Shown here: piece by piece, positions 1 to 8,553 of the stretch
How the letters are laid out: every line of letters starts with the position of its first letter
How positions within the stretch are numbered: position 1 is the stretch's first letter
DNA from: Marinobacter aromaticivorans
GTDB taxonomy: Bacteria > Pseudomonadota > Gammaproteobacteria > Pseudomonadales > Oleiphilaceae
DNA: 64,000 nt
Direction: 5' to 3'
NCBI RefSeq assembly: GCF_002806975.1
Contig: NZ_NIHD01000002.1
Span: 62,001-126,000, forward strand
Position numbers and translations under genes: made by a program
Notes under the pieces: model-generated
Told to the model about the DNA's origin: nothing
Database searches by the model: none
What the model saw: the letters and a program-made list of their open reading frames with translations, nothing else

Positions 1-354
1 CGGGCTTTCCCGGCGGTGTACCTCGATTTTGGGGTGCGAGTGTGTCTTGAATCCCTCCACCACAACCCAGTCACAGGGGCCCAGCCGGTCCAGCAGTGCA
101 TCCAGCGTCGGCTCTTTGTCGCCCCTGAGCTCATGCATAATTGCGAAACGCTGACCGCCCGCCAGTATGACCTCACGGGCGCCGGCATCACGGTGTTTGT
201 AGCTGTCGGTGCCGGGCTGATCCACATCGACCATGTGATGGGCATGCTTGATTGAATTGACCGTAAACCCTCTGCTGGATAACTCGCGAATCACTGCACA
301 GGCCAGAGTCGTTTTTCCCGAATTCTTCCAGCCTACAATGCCTATAACGTTCAC
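1..354 (-). CDS. mobB: Molybdopterin-guanine dinucleotide biosynthesis adaptor MobB (3' end outside window)
   Basis: MobB is a GTP-binding accessory protein that assists MobA in attaching GMP to molybdopterin. The visible 118 codons begin with a P-loop in the context VGWKNSGKTTLA and continue through a region rich in His and Asp (IKHAHHMVDVDQPGTDS) typical of the family. The start is taken as GTG at 354, overlapping the mobA stop in a GTGA arrangement that implies translational coupling. It is the last visible gene of the leftward tupBCA-fdhD-mobAB operon. The frame is open to base 1, so the C-terminal part lies outside the window. Identification is firm; the exact start is inferred from the overlap. 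Confidence 0.9.
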   Translation of the reverse strand, partial: MNVIGIVGWKNSGKTTLACAVIRELSSRGFTVNSIKHAHHMVDVDQPGTDSYKHRDAGAREVILAGGQRFAIMHELRGDKEPTLDALLDRLGPCDWVVVEGFKTHSHPKIEVHRRESP

Positions 355-938
355 TTGAGATGCCGCTCCGCCCAGGCCAGATCCTCTGGCGTATTGATGT
401 TGAAAAAATCGCCTTCGTCGAACACCACCAGTGTTTCGCCCTGGGCTTGCGTCCACTGCCGGATTTTGCGTACACCATCGTTCAGGGCGGCCCGAAGATC
501 ATCCCGCAACGCCACCTGCCATCGGCCAAAGGTGGGTTGAGGTAACCGACCACGGACGGGGTCCGGCGTGGCCGCCAGGACTACCGGGGTATCATGCCTG
601 GCCAGGCGCTCCGCCAGGTCCAGGGGAAAAAACGGGGTGTCGGCGGCGACACTGATCAGCCATTCGTAACCCTGTTCGGCGGCCCAGTCCATTCCCGCCA
701 GAACACCCGCCAGCGGGCCCGGAAAGTCACCGATCGAGTCGGCGACCACGGGCAGCCTCAGATCATCAAAACGACTCATATCCCCGTTAGCATTCAAAAC
801 CAGCGCGTCTACCTGTGGCGTGATCCGCTCAATCACTCTCTGGATCAGCGACTGATCGCCCAGCACTAACCGCCCCTTGTCGCCTCCGCCCATCCGGTTT
901 GCCTGGCCACCGGCCAGAATAACGGCGCATTCAGCCAT
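351..938 (-). CDS. mobA: Molybdenum cofactor guanylyltransferase MobA
   Basis: Cytoplasmic enzyme that transfers GMP from GTP to Mo-molybdopterin to give MGD, the cofactor form used by DMSO-reductase-family enzymes such as formate dehydrogenase. The 195-aa product opens with the nucleotidyltransferase signature LAGGQANRMGGGDKG and contains a D-T-P-F metal/nucleotide segment near residue 100. The start at 938 is preceded by an AAGGGGG-type ribosome site. A longer in-frame extension upstream lacks homology to the family and overlaps fdhD. It overlaps fdhD by 8 bases and mobB by 4, so the three are translationally coupled. Confidence 0.95.
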   Translation of the reverse strand: MAECAVILAGGQANRMGGGDKGRLVLGDQSLIQRVIERITPQVDALVLNANGDMSRFDDLRLPVVADSIGDFPGPLAGVLAGMDWAAEQGYEWLISVAADTPFFPLDLAERLARHDTPVVLAATPDPVRGRLPQPTFGRWQVALRDDLRAALNDGVRKIRQWTQAQGETLVVFDEGDFFNINTPEDLAWAERHLK

Positions 939-1800
939 GTTCCGCCCCCTTTCGCCGCATTTTCTTGTCTTCATCCGGTACCTGCGACAAGTCCTGATCA
1001 AACACCAGACGATGCTGGCCGCTCAGGCAGGTGAATTTTTTACCTCGCATCCGCCCGATCAGTGTCAACCCCACCTGACGGGCAATATCGACACCCCAGG
1101 CGGTAAAGCCTGACCGGCTGATCAGGGTCGGAATACCCATTAGCGAGGTTTTGATGACCATTTCGGAGGTCAGGCGCCCGGTGGTATAGAGAACCTTGTC
1201 GGCCGCGGGAATGCCATTAAGATGCATCCAGCCTGCGATTTTGTCCACCGCGTTGTGACGCCCCACATCTTCCATATAGGCCAGGATCTGTCGGCCCTGG
1301 CACAGGGCCGTGCCGTGAATGGCGCCGGTTTCCATATACAGGCTGGGTGTGTGGTTGATCTGGTAGGAGAGATCGTAAAAAGTACTGGTGTGCACCGGGG
1401 TGTCCGGCAGCGACAACCCTTCGAGCCCCGCCATCATGTCGCCAAAGACCGTGCCCACGGCGCAGCCCGACGTGCGGGTTTTCTTTTCCAGCTTGTCCTC
1501 CACATCGGTAACGCCCGCCGTGCGCACCACGGCGACCTCAAGCTCTTCATCAAAATCGATCCCGGTAATCCGATCGCTCTCTTTCAGCATGCCCTGGTTC
1601 AGCAAAAAGCCGAGCGCCAGATACTCCGGGTGATCGCCGATGGTCATGGCCGTGACAATTTCCTGGCTGTTCAGGTAGATGGTCAGAGGGCGTTCTTCGA
1701 TCACGCTGGTTGATTTGCCCTGGCCGTTTTCATCAACACCCTCCACCACACGGGACAGACGCGGGTCTTTGGGATCTGGAAGTATGAGATCAATCGTCAT
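931..1800 (-). CDS. fdhD: Formate dehydrogenase accessory sulfurtransferase FdhD
   Basis: FdhD passes sulfur from the cysteine desulfurase IscS to the bis-MGD cofactor of formate dehydrogenase. The 289-aa product has normal family length, with the conserved N-terminal stretch containing EERPLTIYLN and a C-terminal half with GRHNAVDK and TTGRLTSEM-type motifs. The cysteine loop reads SGCAVGT: Cys113 is present, but the position of the second cysteine of the CxxC motif of E. coli FdhD is Gly116. No formate dehydrogenase structural gene lies in the window. Position between tupA and mobA ties it to Mo/W-enzyme maturation. The ribosome site before the ATG is weak. Confidence 0.93.
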   Translation of the reverse strand: MTIDLILPDPKDPRLSRVVEGVDENGQGKSTSVIEERPLTIYLNSQEIVTAMTIGDHPEYLALGFLLNQGMLKESDRITGIDFDEELEVAVVRTAGVTDVEDKLEKKTRTSGCAVGTVFGDMMAGLEGLSLPDTPVHTSTFYDLSYQINHTPSLYMETGAIHGTALCQGRQILAYMEDVGRHNAVDKIAGWMHLNGIPAADKVLYTTGRLTSEMVIKTSLMGIPTLISRSGFTAWGVDIARQVGLTLIGRMRGKKFTCLSGQHRLVFDQDLSQVPDEDKKMRRKGAEHG

Positions 1801-1865
1801 TTTTGTTATAGCCGTCTCAGGGACGGCGCCGAATGGAATGTATACCGATAATGCCAGAGATTAGC

Positions 1866-2675
1866 CTATTTGGCATTCGGGAAAAACAGCTGCTGTCCGT
1901 TCACCTTGAAGTCCGCAATCGCCTGCTGGCCATCTTCGGAGAGCAGCCAGTTGTGCCACTTCCGGGCCAGATCATGCTTGAGGTGCGGATGCTTCTCTTC
2001 AGACATCAGCAAGCTGCCATACTGGTTGAATAACACTTCGTCACCTTCGAAAAGCAGAGTCAGGTTCTGACGGTTTCCAAAGGCCACCCAGGTGGCGCGG
2101 TCCGACATGACGTAGGCATCCATGGCTGCGGCAGTGTTGAGCGTTGGCCCCATGCCGCTGCCGAGTTCGCGGTACCAGTCGCCATCGGGGTCATCAACGC
2201 CCGCGTTCTTCCAGAGTCGCAGCTCAGCGCGGTTGGTGCCGCTGTCATCGCCACGTGACGCGAACGGCGCCTCGGCATCGGCGATCGCCGCGAAGGCTTC
2301 AGCGGCGCTCTGCGCTTCACGGATGTTGGCAGGGTCATCAGCGGGGCCAATCAACACGAAGTCGTTGTACATGACATCGGCCCGCTCGGTGGCGAAGCCG
2401 TTCTCGACAAAACGCTTTTCGCCGGCAGTGTCGTGTACCAGAAGGCTGTCAGCGTCACCGCGGCGGGCGATTTCAAATGCCTGGCCCGTGCCCACGGCCA
2501 CCACTCGAACCTGGATACCTGTGGTGTCTTTGAACTTCGGCAAAATGGATGCGAATAACCCCGAATTCTCGGTCGATGTGGTGGATGCCAGGGTAATGTA
2601 GTCCTCGGCACACGCGGCGAATGCCATGCCCATGCTGACCACACCCGCGAGTAACAGATTTAGCGCCTTTTTCAT
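1866..2675 (-). CDS. tupA: Tungstate/molybdate ABC transporter periplasmic binding protein (TupA-type)
   Basis: Periplasmic receptor for an oxyanion, probably tungstate. The 269-aa protein has a clear signal peptide (MKK, a hydrophobic stretch, then ACAED) followed by LASTTSTENSGL, the Thr/Ser-rich N-terminal binding loop of TupA proteins, and a second loop SRGDDSGTN that lines the ligand site in this family. A strong ribosome site (AAGGAG) precedes the ATG. It follows tupC by about 30 bases in the same operon. The TTTS-like motif favours tungstate over the ModA class, but specificity (tungstate or molybdate) cannot be settled from sequence alone. Confidence 0.9.
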   Translation of the reverse strand: MKKALNLLLAGVVSMGMAFAACAEDYITLASTTSTENSGLFASILPKFKDTTGIQVRVVAVGTGQAFEIARRGDADSLLVHDTAGEKRFVENGFATERADVMYNDFVLIGPADDPANIREAQSAAEAFAAIADAEAPFASRGDDSGTNRAELRLWKNAGVDDPDGDWYRELGSGMGPTLNTAAAMDAYVMSDRATWVAFGNRQNLTLLFEGDEVLFNQYGSLLMSEEKHPHLKHDLARKWHNWLLSEDGQQAIADFKVNGQQLFFPNAK

Positions 2676-2707
2676 CTTGTTTTCTCCTTTTTTATAGAAA
2701 AGCCGAA

Positions 2708-3451
2708 TTATTCGACCAGTTCTCCTGCGATATACGCCTGCGCCTCCCGCGAGACGGGCCTGTCAAAGAAAATTTCAGCTGGAGTGTGTTCACGCACCTT
2801 ACCGCCCGACAGGAAAAGTATATCCCCTGCCAGCCGCTTTGCCTGATGCAGATCGTGAGTGGTCATCACAATGCGGGTTCCCCGCTGATGAAACTCTTGC
2901 ACCGCCGCCTCCACAGCTTTAATCGCCGCCGGGTCCAGCGCGGAGGTGGGCTCATCCAGAAACAGCACCTGCGGCGAGAGCACCCAGGCCCGGGCCAGAG
3001 CCAGGCGCTGTTGCTCACCGCCAGAAAGTACCCGCGCAGGTGTATTACAGCAGGCGGTGAGACCGAAACGCTCCAGCGCATCGTGAGCCAGCTTTACGCG
3101 CGCTCTGCGCGGCACGTTATTGACCGCCAGGGCGTGAATAAGGTTGGCAACGGCCGAGCGGCGCAAGAGCACGGGGTGCTGAAATACCATTGCCTGGCGG
3201 GGGCAAACCTCACCTGACCAGGTTATGCGCCCCTGTGTCGGGAACAGCAGGCCGTGGGACAGCCGCAACAGAAGACTCTTACCGGCGCCGTTAGGCCCCA
3301 TCACAAGCGTGGGACCGGGGCCCTGCAGGGTGAACGAGCACGGCCCCAGCAGCACCTTGTCCTCGTGGCTGAAGGTGACATCAGCAAAGCACAGCTCCGG
3401 TGGCGGAGACAGGATGAACGACGCGAGCTGTGGAACGTGGAAGGAAGTCAC
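2708..3451 (-). CDS. tupC: Tungstate ABC transporter ATP-binding protein
   Basis: ATPase that energises oxyanion import on the cytoplasmic side. The 247 residues carry a Walker A (GPNGAGKSL), an ABC signature (LSGGEQQRLALARA), a Walker B (VLFLDEPTSALD) and the H-loop (TTHD). It overlaps the stop of the permease gene by an ATGA (3448-3451) and is followed by the binding-protein gene. There is no C-terminal MOP/TOBE regulatory domain like that of ModC, which agrees with a TupC assignment. Confidence 0.9.
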   Translation of the reverse strand: MTSFHVPQLASFILSPPPELCFADVTFSHEDKVLLGPCSFTLQGPGPTLVMGPNGAGKSLLLRLSHGLLFPTQGRITWSGEVCPRQAMVFQHPVLLRRSAVANLIHALAVNNVPRRARVKLAHDALERFGLTACCNTPARVLSGGEQQRLALARAWVLSPQVLFLDEPTSALDPAAIKAVEAAVQEFHQRGTRIVMTTHDLHQAKRLAGDILFLSGGKVREHTPAEIFFDRPVSREAQAYIAGELVE

Positions 3452-4146
3452 CCTACCCGCCTCCTGGTCAATTCACCCACCAGGTACGCACCGGCGTTAA
3501 TCAGCATCACCAGTGTGAGCAGTACAATGCCCAGACCCAGTGCAAGAGGCAGGTTCCCCTTGCCGGTTTCCAGTACGATGGATGTGGTCATTACCCGCGT
3601 AACCCCATCAATGTTGCCGCCTACCATCATCACAGCACCCACCTCGGCACTGGCGCGGCCAAAGCCGGCAAGCAGAACGGTTAACAGCGCAAAGCGCGCA
3701 TCCCACAACAGGGTGGGCATCATGCGTGAGCTTGACATGCCCAGTGAAACAAACTGTTCCCGGTATTCACCCAGAAGCTCCTCTACCTTCTGCCGCGACA
3801 GTGCGGCCAGAATCGGCAATACCAGCACCACCTGCGCAAGTATCATGGCGCCGGGTGTAAACAACAGCCCCCACTCTCCCAGCGGGCCCGCGCGCGAAAG
3901 CAGCAAATACACCACAAGCCCCGCCACCACCGGAGGCAGGCCCATCAGGGCGTTGAGCACGACAGTCATTCCGCCGCGCCCGGGGAAGCGCCATATCGCC
4001 ACCGCCGCACCCAAAGGGAAACCCAGCAACGCCGCAATCAGTACCGCGAGAAGCGAAACCTGGAGTGAGAGTGCCACGATCTGAAACAGCGAAGCGTCGA
4101 GATTTAACAGTAGCGTCAACGCCACGTAAAACGCATTATTTTCCAC
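3448..4146 (-). CDS. tupB: Tungstate ABC transporter permease
   Basis: Inner-membrane channel subunit of the tungstate transporter. The 232-aa protein has about five to six hydrophobic segments and the cytoplasmic EAA-like loop around residues 130-150 (REQFVSLGMSSSRMM) that contacts the ATPase. It is the first gene of the leftward operon, with the start codon about 115 bases from the divergent regulator gene. The order permease, ATPase, binding protein is unusual compared with the more common tupABC, but all three parts are present and complete. Confidence 0.9.
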   Translation of the reverse strand: MENNAFYVALTLLLNLDASLFQIVALSLQVSLLAVLIAALLGFPLGAAVAIWRFPGRGGMTVVLNALMGLPPVVAGLVVYLLLSRAGPLGEWGLLFTPGAMILAQVVLVLPILAALSRQKVEELLGEYREQFVSLGMSSSRMMPTLLWDARFALLTVLLAGFGRASAEVGAVMMVGGNIDGVTRVMTTSIVLETGKGNLPLALGLGIVLLTLVMLINAGAYLVGELTRRRVG

Positions 4147-4263
4147 AGCTGCGTCTCCTTGATATTGAGCATCCTCGCGTTTATGGCTACGCTTTGCACA
4201 ATCTGTTGAAAAATATGCAGCTCAGAACAGTCTTGTGCTTTATTCGCCCTGCAGGAGAGATTG
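4147..4263. promoter_or_regulatory. Divergent promoter region between tupB and the HTH regulator
   Basis: This 117-base gap must hold the start signals for both the leftward tup-fdhD-mob operon and the rightward regulator. The CAGGAG about 8 bases before the ATG at 4264 is a good ribosome site. I could not find a convincing ModE-type CGNTATATAN-like palindrome, nor any molybdenum-cofactor riboswitch-like fold, so the operator is unidentified. Confidence 0.45.
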
Positions 4264-5148
4264 ATGCCCCTTCCCGCCTACCTCACCACGGCTGAAGCTG
4301 CCCAGTACCTGCGCCTGAAAGAACGCAAGGTCTACGACCTGGTCAGTCAGGGCGTTATTCCCTGTGTGCGGGTAACAGGGAAGCTCTTGTTTCCACGCCA
4401 GCGTATTGATTTGTGGCTGATGAATCATCTGGAAGGTGACGATGCGGTGAGCTCGCCCATTCCCCCGGTTCTGGCAGGCAGCCAGGATCCGTTGCTGGAA
4501 TGGGCGTTAAAGGAAAGCGGCGCTGAGCTGGCTTTGTTGTGTCAGGGAAGTGGGGATGGCGTACAAAGGCTGGTGGACGGCCGGGCCATGCTCGCAGGCA
4601 TGCATATCTGGCATGCTGAAAGCCAGAGCTACAACGACCCAGATACGCTGGGCCTGAGCGGGATGCGCGACCTGGTGCTGATTCGCTGGGCAAAGCGCCA
4701 GCAGGGGCTCCTGTTGGCGGCCGGTAATCCACATGGGATTGAACGGCTTGAGGATATCGCACGCCCCGGCATACGTGTTGCCCATCGCCAGCCGGACGCG
4801 GGCGTCAGCCATTTACTGCAAAGCTTGCTGGCTCGCCATCGCATTGATGCCCAACAACTTACATGGGCACCTCACCCATCACTCAGTGAGGACGATCTGG
4901 CTTTGGCCATCCGCCAGGGCGAGGCGGACATCGGTGTAGGGATCGAAGCTGCCGCGCGGCGCCAGGGGTTGGCTTTTATTCCCCTGCAACAGGAGCACTT
5001 TGATCTTGCGATGCGCCGGCGTCATTATTTTGAATCGGCGATGCAACGTTTGCTGGCATTTGCCCGTAGCGAGCGCTTTATACAGCGCGCCGAAGCGCTC
5101 AGTGGTTACGACATCAGTGAGCTGGGGAAAGTCGTCTATAATGCTTGA
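4264..5148 (+). CDS. One-component regulator: excisionase-type HTH plus PBP-like ligand domain
   Basis: Predicted oxyanion-responsive DNA-binding regulator. Residues about 5-55 form an excisionase-type helix-turn-helix (LTTAEAAQYLRLKERKVYDLV ending in FPRQRIDLWL). The rest (about 70-290) resembles the PBP-like domain found fused to ModE-like regulators, with a G-E-A-D-I-G-V-G-I segment near residue 220 typical of periplasmic-binding folds. There is no signal peptide. It lies divergent from tupBCA and directly upstream of a MOT1 transporter, so control of both by tungstate or molybdate is a reasonable inference. The ATG at 4264 is preferred to TTG at 4261 because of the AGGAG spacing. Confidence 0.8.
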   Translation: MPLPAYLTTAEAAQYLRLKERKVYDLVSQGVIPCVRVTGKLLFPRQRIDLWLMNHLEGDDAVSSPIPPVLAGSQDPLLEWALKESGAELALLCQGSGDGVQRLVDGRAMLAGMHIWHAESQSYNDPDTLGLSGMRDLVLIRWAKRQQGLLLAAGNPHGIERLEDIARPGIRVAHRQPDAGVSHLLQSLLARHRIDAQQLTWAPHPSLSEDDLALAIRQGEADIGVGIEAAARRQGLAFIPLQQEHFDLAMRRRHYFESAMQRLLAFARSERFIQRAEALSGYDISELGKVVYNA

Positions 5149-5182
5149 ACAGCACCAATAACAACAAACAGGCGGATAAATC

Positions 5183-6307
5183 ATGCCTTCCGTGCAAAAA
5201 AAACTGATGAGGGATGCCAGCGGCGCCCTGGGTGATCTTGGCACCCTGATTCCGCTGGGTCTCGGGGCTGTCGGGCTGGCGGGCCTGGCACCGCTACCGG
5301 TGCTGCTGGGGTTTGCCATATTCTACATTGCAACGGGGCTGTATTACCGCCTGCCGGTACCGGTGCAGCCCATGAAAGCGGTTGCGGCATTGTTGCTGAC
5401 CACCCAGGTGAGCTCCCAGAGCCTGGTCGCCAGTGGTGTTCTGATCGGGGGCATATTGTTGCTTCTGGGCCTGACCGGATGGATTAACGGGGCAGCCCGT
5501 CTGATACCTCGCTCCGTGTTAAGTGGCCTTCAGCTGGGTCTGGGGCTGATGCTGGCACAGATGAGCATCGGCCTGATGGCCACGGCCCTGCCCCTGGGTA
5601 TTGTCACTCTGGCGTTACTGGGTATTACCCTGAAGCTGTTTCCGCATTGGCCGGCAGCGTTGATCGGCCTTATCGGCTCTGTTGCACTGGGTAGTTTTCT
5701 GGGGGCTCAGGGGCTCGTGCTTCCCGCTGCCGACTCGCTTGCAGTTTTATTGCCTGAATTACCAGGTTTTGAAGATTGGCAGCAAGGGCTCTCAACGCTG
5801 GTCTTACCCCAGCTGGCTCTGACACTTACCAACGCCATCGTTCTGACGGCACTGGTGGTAGGGGATTACTTCGGCGAGCAATCCCAACGCGTTACGCCCG
5901 CCCGGTTATCGGTGTCCACCGGCCTGGCCAATCTTTTTCTGGTTCCCCTCGGCGCTTTGCCCATGTGCCATGGCGCAGGTGGCGTCGCGGCACATCACCG
6001 CTTTGGCGCCCGTACCGGTATGGCGCCGATTCTGCTGGGAACAGGTTTGCTCCTGATTGCTTTCGTGCCAGGCGGGCTTGCAATGATTGCGGCAATTCCG
6101 ATGGCAGGCCTCGGGGCGCTGTTGTTCGTGGCGGCAGCCGAACTTGCCTTGTCCAGGCGCCTGTGGACGGCGAAACCCTCCTGTTGGCCTGTTATCGCCA
6201 TAACAGCCGTGGTAACCGTGTGGGCTGACCCGTTTTTCGGGCTTCTGGCCGGAGTGGCGTCAGAGACAGTTCGGGCGGCCTGGTTGCGCAGACGAAAGTT
6301 TGCTTAG
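5183..6307 (+). CDS. Putative molybdate transporter, MOT1 (sulfate-transporter-like) family
   Basis: Polytopic inner-membrane protein of 374 aa with about ten hydrophobic segments. Two family signatures are visible: an N-terminal GALGDLGTLIPL and PVPVQPMKAVAA about 50 residues later, both hallmarks of MOT1/SulP-related molybdate transporters. It begins 34 bases after the regulator and is probably cotranscribed with it. Together with TupABC this gives the cell two separate oxyanion importers side by side. Substrate could be molybdate or sulfate; the neighbourhood favours molybdate. Confidence 0.82.
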   Translation: MPSVQKKLMRDASGALGDLGTLIPLGLGAVGLAGLAPLPVLLGFAIFYIATGLYYRLPVPVQPMKAVAALLLTTQVSSQSLVASGVLIGGILLLLGLTGWINGAARLIPRSVLSGLQLGLGLMLAQMSIGLMATALPLGIVTLALLGITLKLFPHWPAALIGLIGSVALGSFLGAQGLVLPAADSLAVLLPELPGFEDWQQGLSTLVLPQLALTLTNAIVLTALVVGDYFGEQSQRVTPARLSVSTGLANLFLVPLGALPMCHGAGGVAAHHRFGARTGMAPILLGTGLLLIAFVPGGLAMIAAIPMAGLGALLFVAAAELALSRRLWTAKPSCWPVIAITAVVTVWADPFFGLLAGVASETVRAAWLRRRKFA

Positions 6308-6312
6308 ACAAA

Positions 6313-6347
6313 AAAACCGCCCAGGAGCATGGCCCCGGGGCGGTTTT
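6313..6347. terminator. Bidirectional terminator between the MOT1-type gene and trxA
   Basis: A stem of AAAACCGCCC pairing with GGGGCGGTTTT around a short loop, flanked by an A-run on one side and a T-run on the other. It sits between the convergent transporter gene and trxA and could stop both transcripts. Confidence 0.85.
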
Positions 6348-6365
6348 CAGGCAATCAGGATGCAG

Positions 6366-6692
6366 TCAGAGGTTGCTGTCCAGGAATGCCGCAAGCTGGG
6401 ATTTGGACAGGGCGCCCACCTTGGTGGCGTCGACGTTGCCGTTTTTGAACAGCATCAGCGTCGGGATGCCACGGATGTTGAACTTGGGCGGGGTCTGCTC
6501 GTTTTCGTCAATGTTGAGTTTGCAGACTTTCAGTTTGCCTTCGTATTCGTCAGCGATTTCTTCCAGTACGGGCGCAATCATTTTGCAGGGGCCGCACCAC
6601 TCCGCCCAGTAATCCACCAGTACCGGAACGTCCGACTGAAGTACATCCTGTTCGAAGGATGCGTCCGTTACATTTACGATATTTCCACTCAT
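6366..6692 (-). CDS. trxA: Thioredoxin 1
   Basis: General cytoplasmic protein-disulfide reductase, 108 aa, the usual length. The active site [10 protein letters not shown] and the cis-proline loop RGIPTLMLF are intact. The start at 6692 is chosen because AGGA lies seven bases upstream and the protein then aligns with the standard thioredoxin N-terminus ([13 protein letters not shown]). The frame continues open upstream, but that extension is not thioredoxin-like. The gene stands alone, convergent with the MOT1 transporter and divergent from ppx. Confidence 0.97.
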   Translation of the reverse strand: MSGNIVNVTDASFEQDVLQSDVPVLVDYWAEWCGPCKMIAPVLEEIADEYEGKLKVCKLNIDENEQTPPKFNIRGIPTLMLFKNGNVDATKVGALSKSQLAAFLDSNL

Positions 6693-6938
6693 TTCATTTT
6701 CCTGGTTCATGCACGACAGCAGGCCTGCGGCAGTTACACCGGTGCCTGCATGTGCAGTTGACTGTTGCTGAAGGCCGCTCTTGTCTGGGAGGCAGCCGTT
6801 CACCCCCATCACGCTAGCGCCTACTTTACGCGATTGGTCCCGCGTATGTGAAGCAGTAGATACACCAGCTTGAAACCGCAATCTTCTGACCCCGGTCAAT
6901 TCGGCCACCTATCTGTTATTGTCAAAGTCGGGCATTGA

Positions 6939-6968
6939 CTGACATACCCCGGGGTTATCGCTTATAGT
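6939..6968 (+). promoter_or_regulatory. Probable sigma-70 promoter of ppx
   Basis: CTGACA and TATAGT separated by 18 bases, ending 34 bases before the proposed ppx start. Of the roughly 310-base gap between trxA and ppx (6693-7002), this is the only element I recognise; the rest should hold the trxA promoter but shows nothing clear. Confidence 0.6.
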
Positions 6969-7002
6969 ACGCGCACGCTCTCAGCACAGGATTCTGATCA
7001 AC

Positions 7003-8529
7003 GTGACGGCCACCTCTTCTGCCGACAATACTGCCGCTGCACCGGATATGCTTGCAGCCATCGATATGGGCTCAAACAGCTTTCATATGGTTGTGGCCCG
7101 GCTGGTGCAGGGTGAAATCCGCACCATGGAAAAGATGGGCGAGAAGGTTCAGCTGGGCGACGGCCTTGATGCAGAGAACTACCTTACCGAAGAGGCCCAG
7201 CAGCGCGGCCTTGACTGCCTGCGGCGATTTGCCCAGCGCCTTAACGGTACACCGCCTGAAGGCGTACAGATCGTAGGCACCAATGCGCTCAGGGTGGCTC
7301 GTAATGCCAATGAGTTTATCGCGCGGGCGGAGGAGGTGCTTGGCTATCCCGTGGAGGTCATTGCCGGGCGGGAGGAAGCGCGTCTGATCTATCTGGGGGT
7401 TTCCCACACGCTTTCTGATGATGCCGGGCGGCGCCTGGTGATTGATATTGGTGGTGGCAGCACGGAGCTGATTATCGGCGAGCGGTTTGAGCCACAGGAG
7501 CTGGAAAGCCTGCACATGGGCTGCGTGTCTTTCCGTAACCGGTATTTTGCCGATGGCCGCATTACCCGCAAACAGATGGACAAGGCGATTATTCATGCCG
7601 AACAGGAGCTTCTGAGCCTCCAGCGGCGCTTCCGCTCCGTGGGCTGGCACAGCGCTGTGGGGGCGTCAGGCTCTATCAAGGCCGTCAGTAATCTGCTGGC
7701 AACCCTCAAGATTACCGATGGCACGATCACCTGGAGTGCCATGGATGAACTGCGCCGACGCCTTATCGCCATGGGGAGCGTGGAAAAACTGGCGGAACTG
7801 GGTTTGCGCCCGGATCGGCAGACCATCTTCCCTGCCGGTTTCGCCATTCTGATGGGGGCGTTCCAGTCTCTGAACATCCAGGATATGACCTTTACCGAAG
7901 GCGCACTCAGGGAAGGTCTTTTGTACGGTATTGTCGGGCGGATTCAGCATGAGGATGTGCGGGAACGCAGCATATCGGCTTTGCAAGAACGCTATCACGT
8001 GGATCAAAGCCAGGGCGCAGCGGTGGAGGCTACTGCGATTGCCGCCTGGGAACAGATTGCCGGCCCCTGGGACCTGGACACGGTTGCCGATGAGGAAGTT
8101 TTACGCTGGGCCTGCCGGCTGCACGAAATCGGTCTCACCATATCCCACAGCCAGTATCATAAGCACGGCGCCTACTTGCTCCGGTACTCCGATATGGCGG
8201 GCTTTACGCAGCAGGCGCAACAGGAACTGGCCGCCCTGGTGCGGGGCCACAGGCGCAAATTCACGCCTTCTATCTTTGACGGCATTCACTCCGGTGATGT
8301 GGAGCGCGTGCGGCGCCTCTGCGTTCTGGTGCGCCTTGCGGTACTGATCCAGCATTCCAGGAACCTTGAGCCACCACCGGCATTTACCCTGGAGCCAAGA
8401 GAAAATGGTCTTTTGCTGACGTTTCCCGAAGGCTGGTTTGATGAGCGCCCGTTGACTCTTGCCGATCTGATCAACGAGCAGGACTACCTTGCGAGGCAGA
8501 ACATTGTGCTCGAGCTGGCCGGGGGCTAA
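7003..8529 (+). CDS. ppx: Exopolyphosphatase (Ppx/GppA family)
   Basis: Degrades inorganic polyphosphate from chain ends and may also act on pppGpp. The 508-aa length fits the long Ppx form with a C-terminal HD-like helical domain. The ASKHA-fold phosphate loops are visible: AIDMGSNSFHM (about residues 23-33) and DIGGGSTELIIGE (about 148-160), plus GASGSIKAVSN near 225. The GTG at 7003 is the start used here; the ribosome site is poor and ATG at 7048 is an alternative that keeps the whole domain. It is convergent with the ABC-F gene. The usual partner ppk is not in the window. Confidence 0.92.
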   Translation: MTATSSADNTAAAPDMLAAIDMGSNSFHMVVARLVQGEIRTMEKMGEKVQLGDGLDAENYLTEEAQQRGLDCLRRFAQRLNGTPPEGVQIVGTNALRVARNANEFIARAEEVLGYPVEVIAGREEARLIYLGVSHTLSDDAGRRLVIDIGGGSTELIIGERFEPQELESLHMGCVSFRNRYFADGRITRKQMDKAIIHAEQELLSLQRRFRSVGWHSAVGASGSIKAVSNLLATLKITDGTITWSAMDELRRRLIAMGSVEKLAELGLRPDRQTIFPAGFAILMGAFQSLNIQDMTFTEGALREGLLYGIVGRIQHEDVRERSISALQERYHVDQSQGAAVEATAIAAWEQIAGPWDLDTVADEEVLRWACRLHEIGLTISHSQYHKHGAYLLRYSDMAGFTQQAQQELAALVRGHRRKFTPSIFDGIHSGDVERVRRLCVLVRLAVLIQHSRNLEPPPAFTLEPRENGLLLTFPEGWFDERPLTLADLINEQDYLARQNIVLELAGG

Positions 8530-8553
8530 CGTGCCAGCCAAAGACTAAAGACA

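Noticed and set aside
4147..4263. Molybdenum-cofactor riboswitch upstream of tupB
   Set aside because: No moco aptamer-like pairing could be traced in this short gap.
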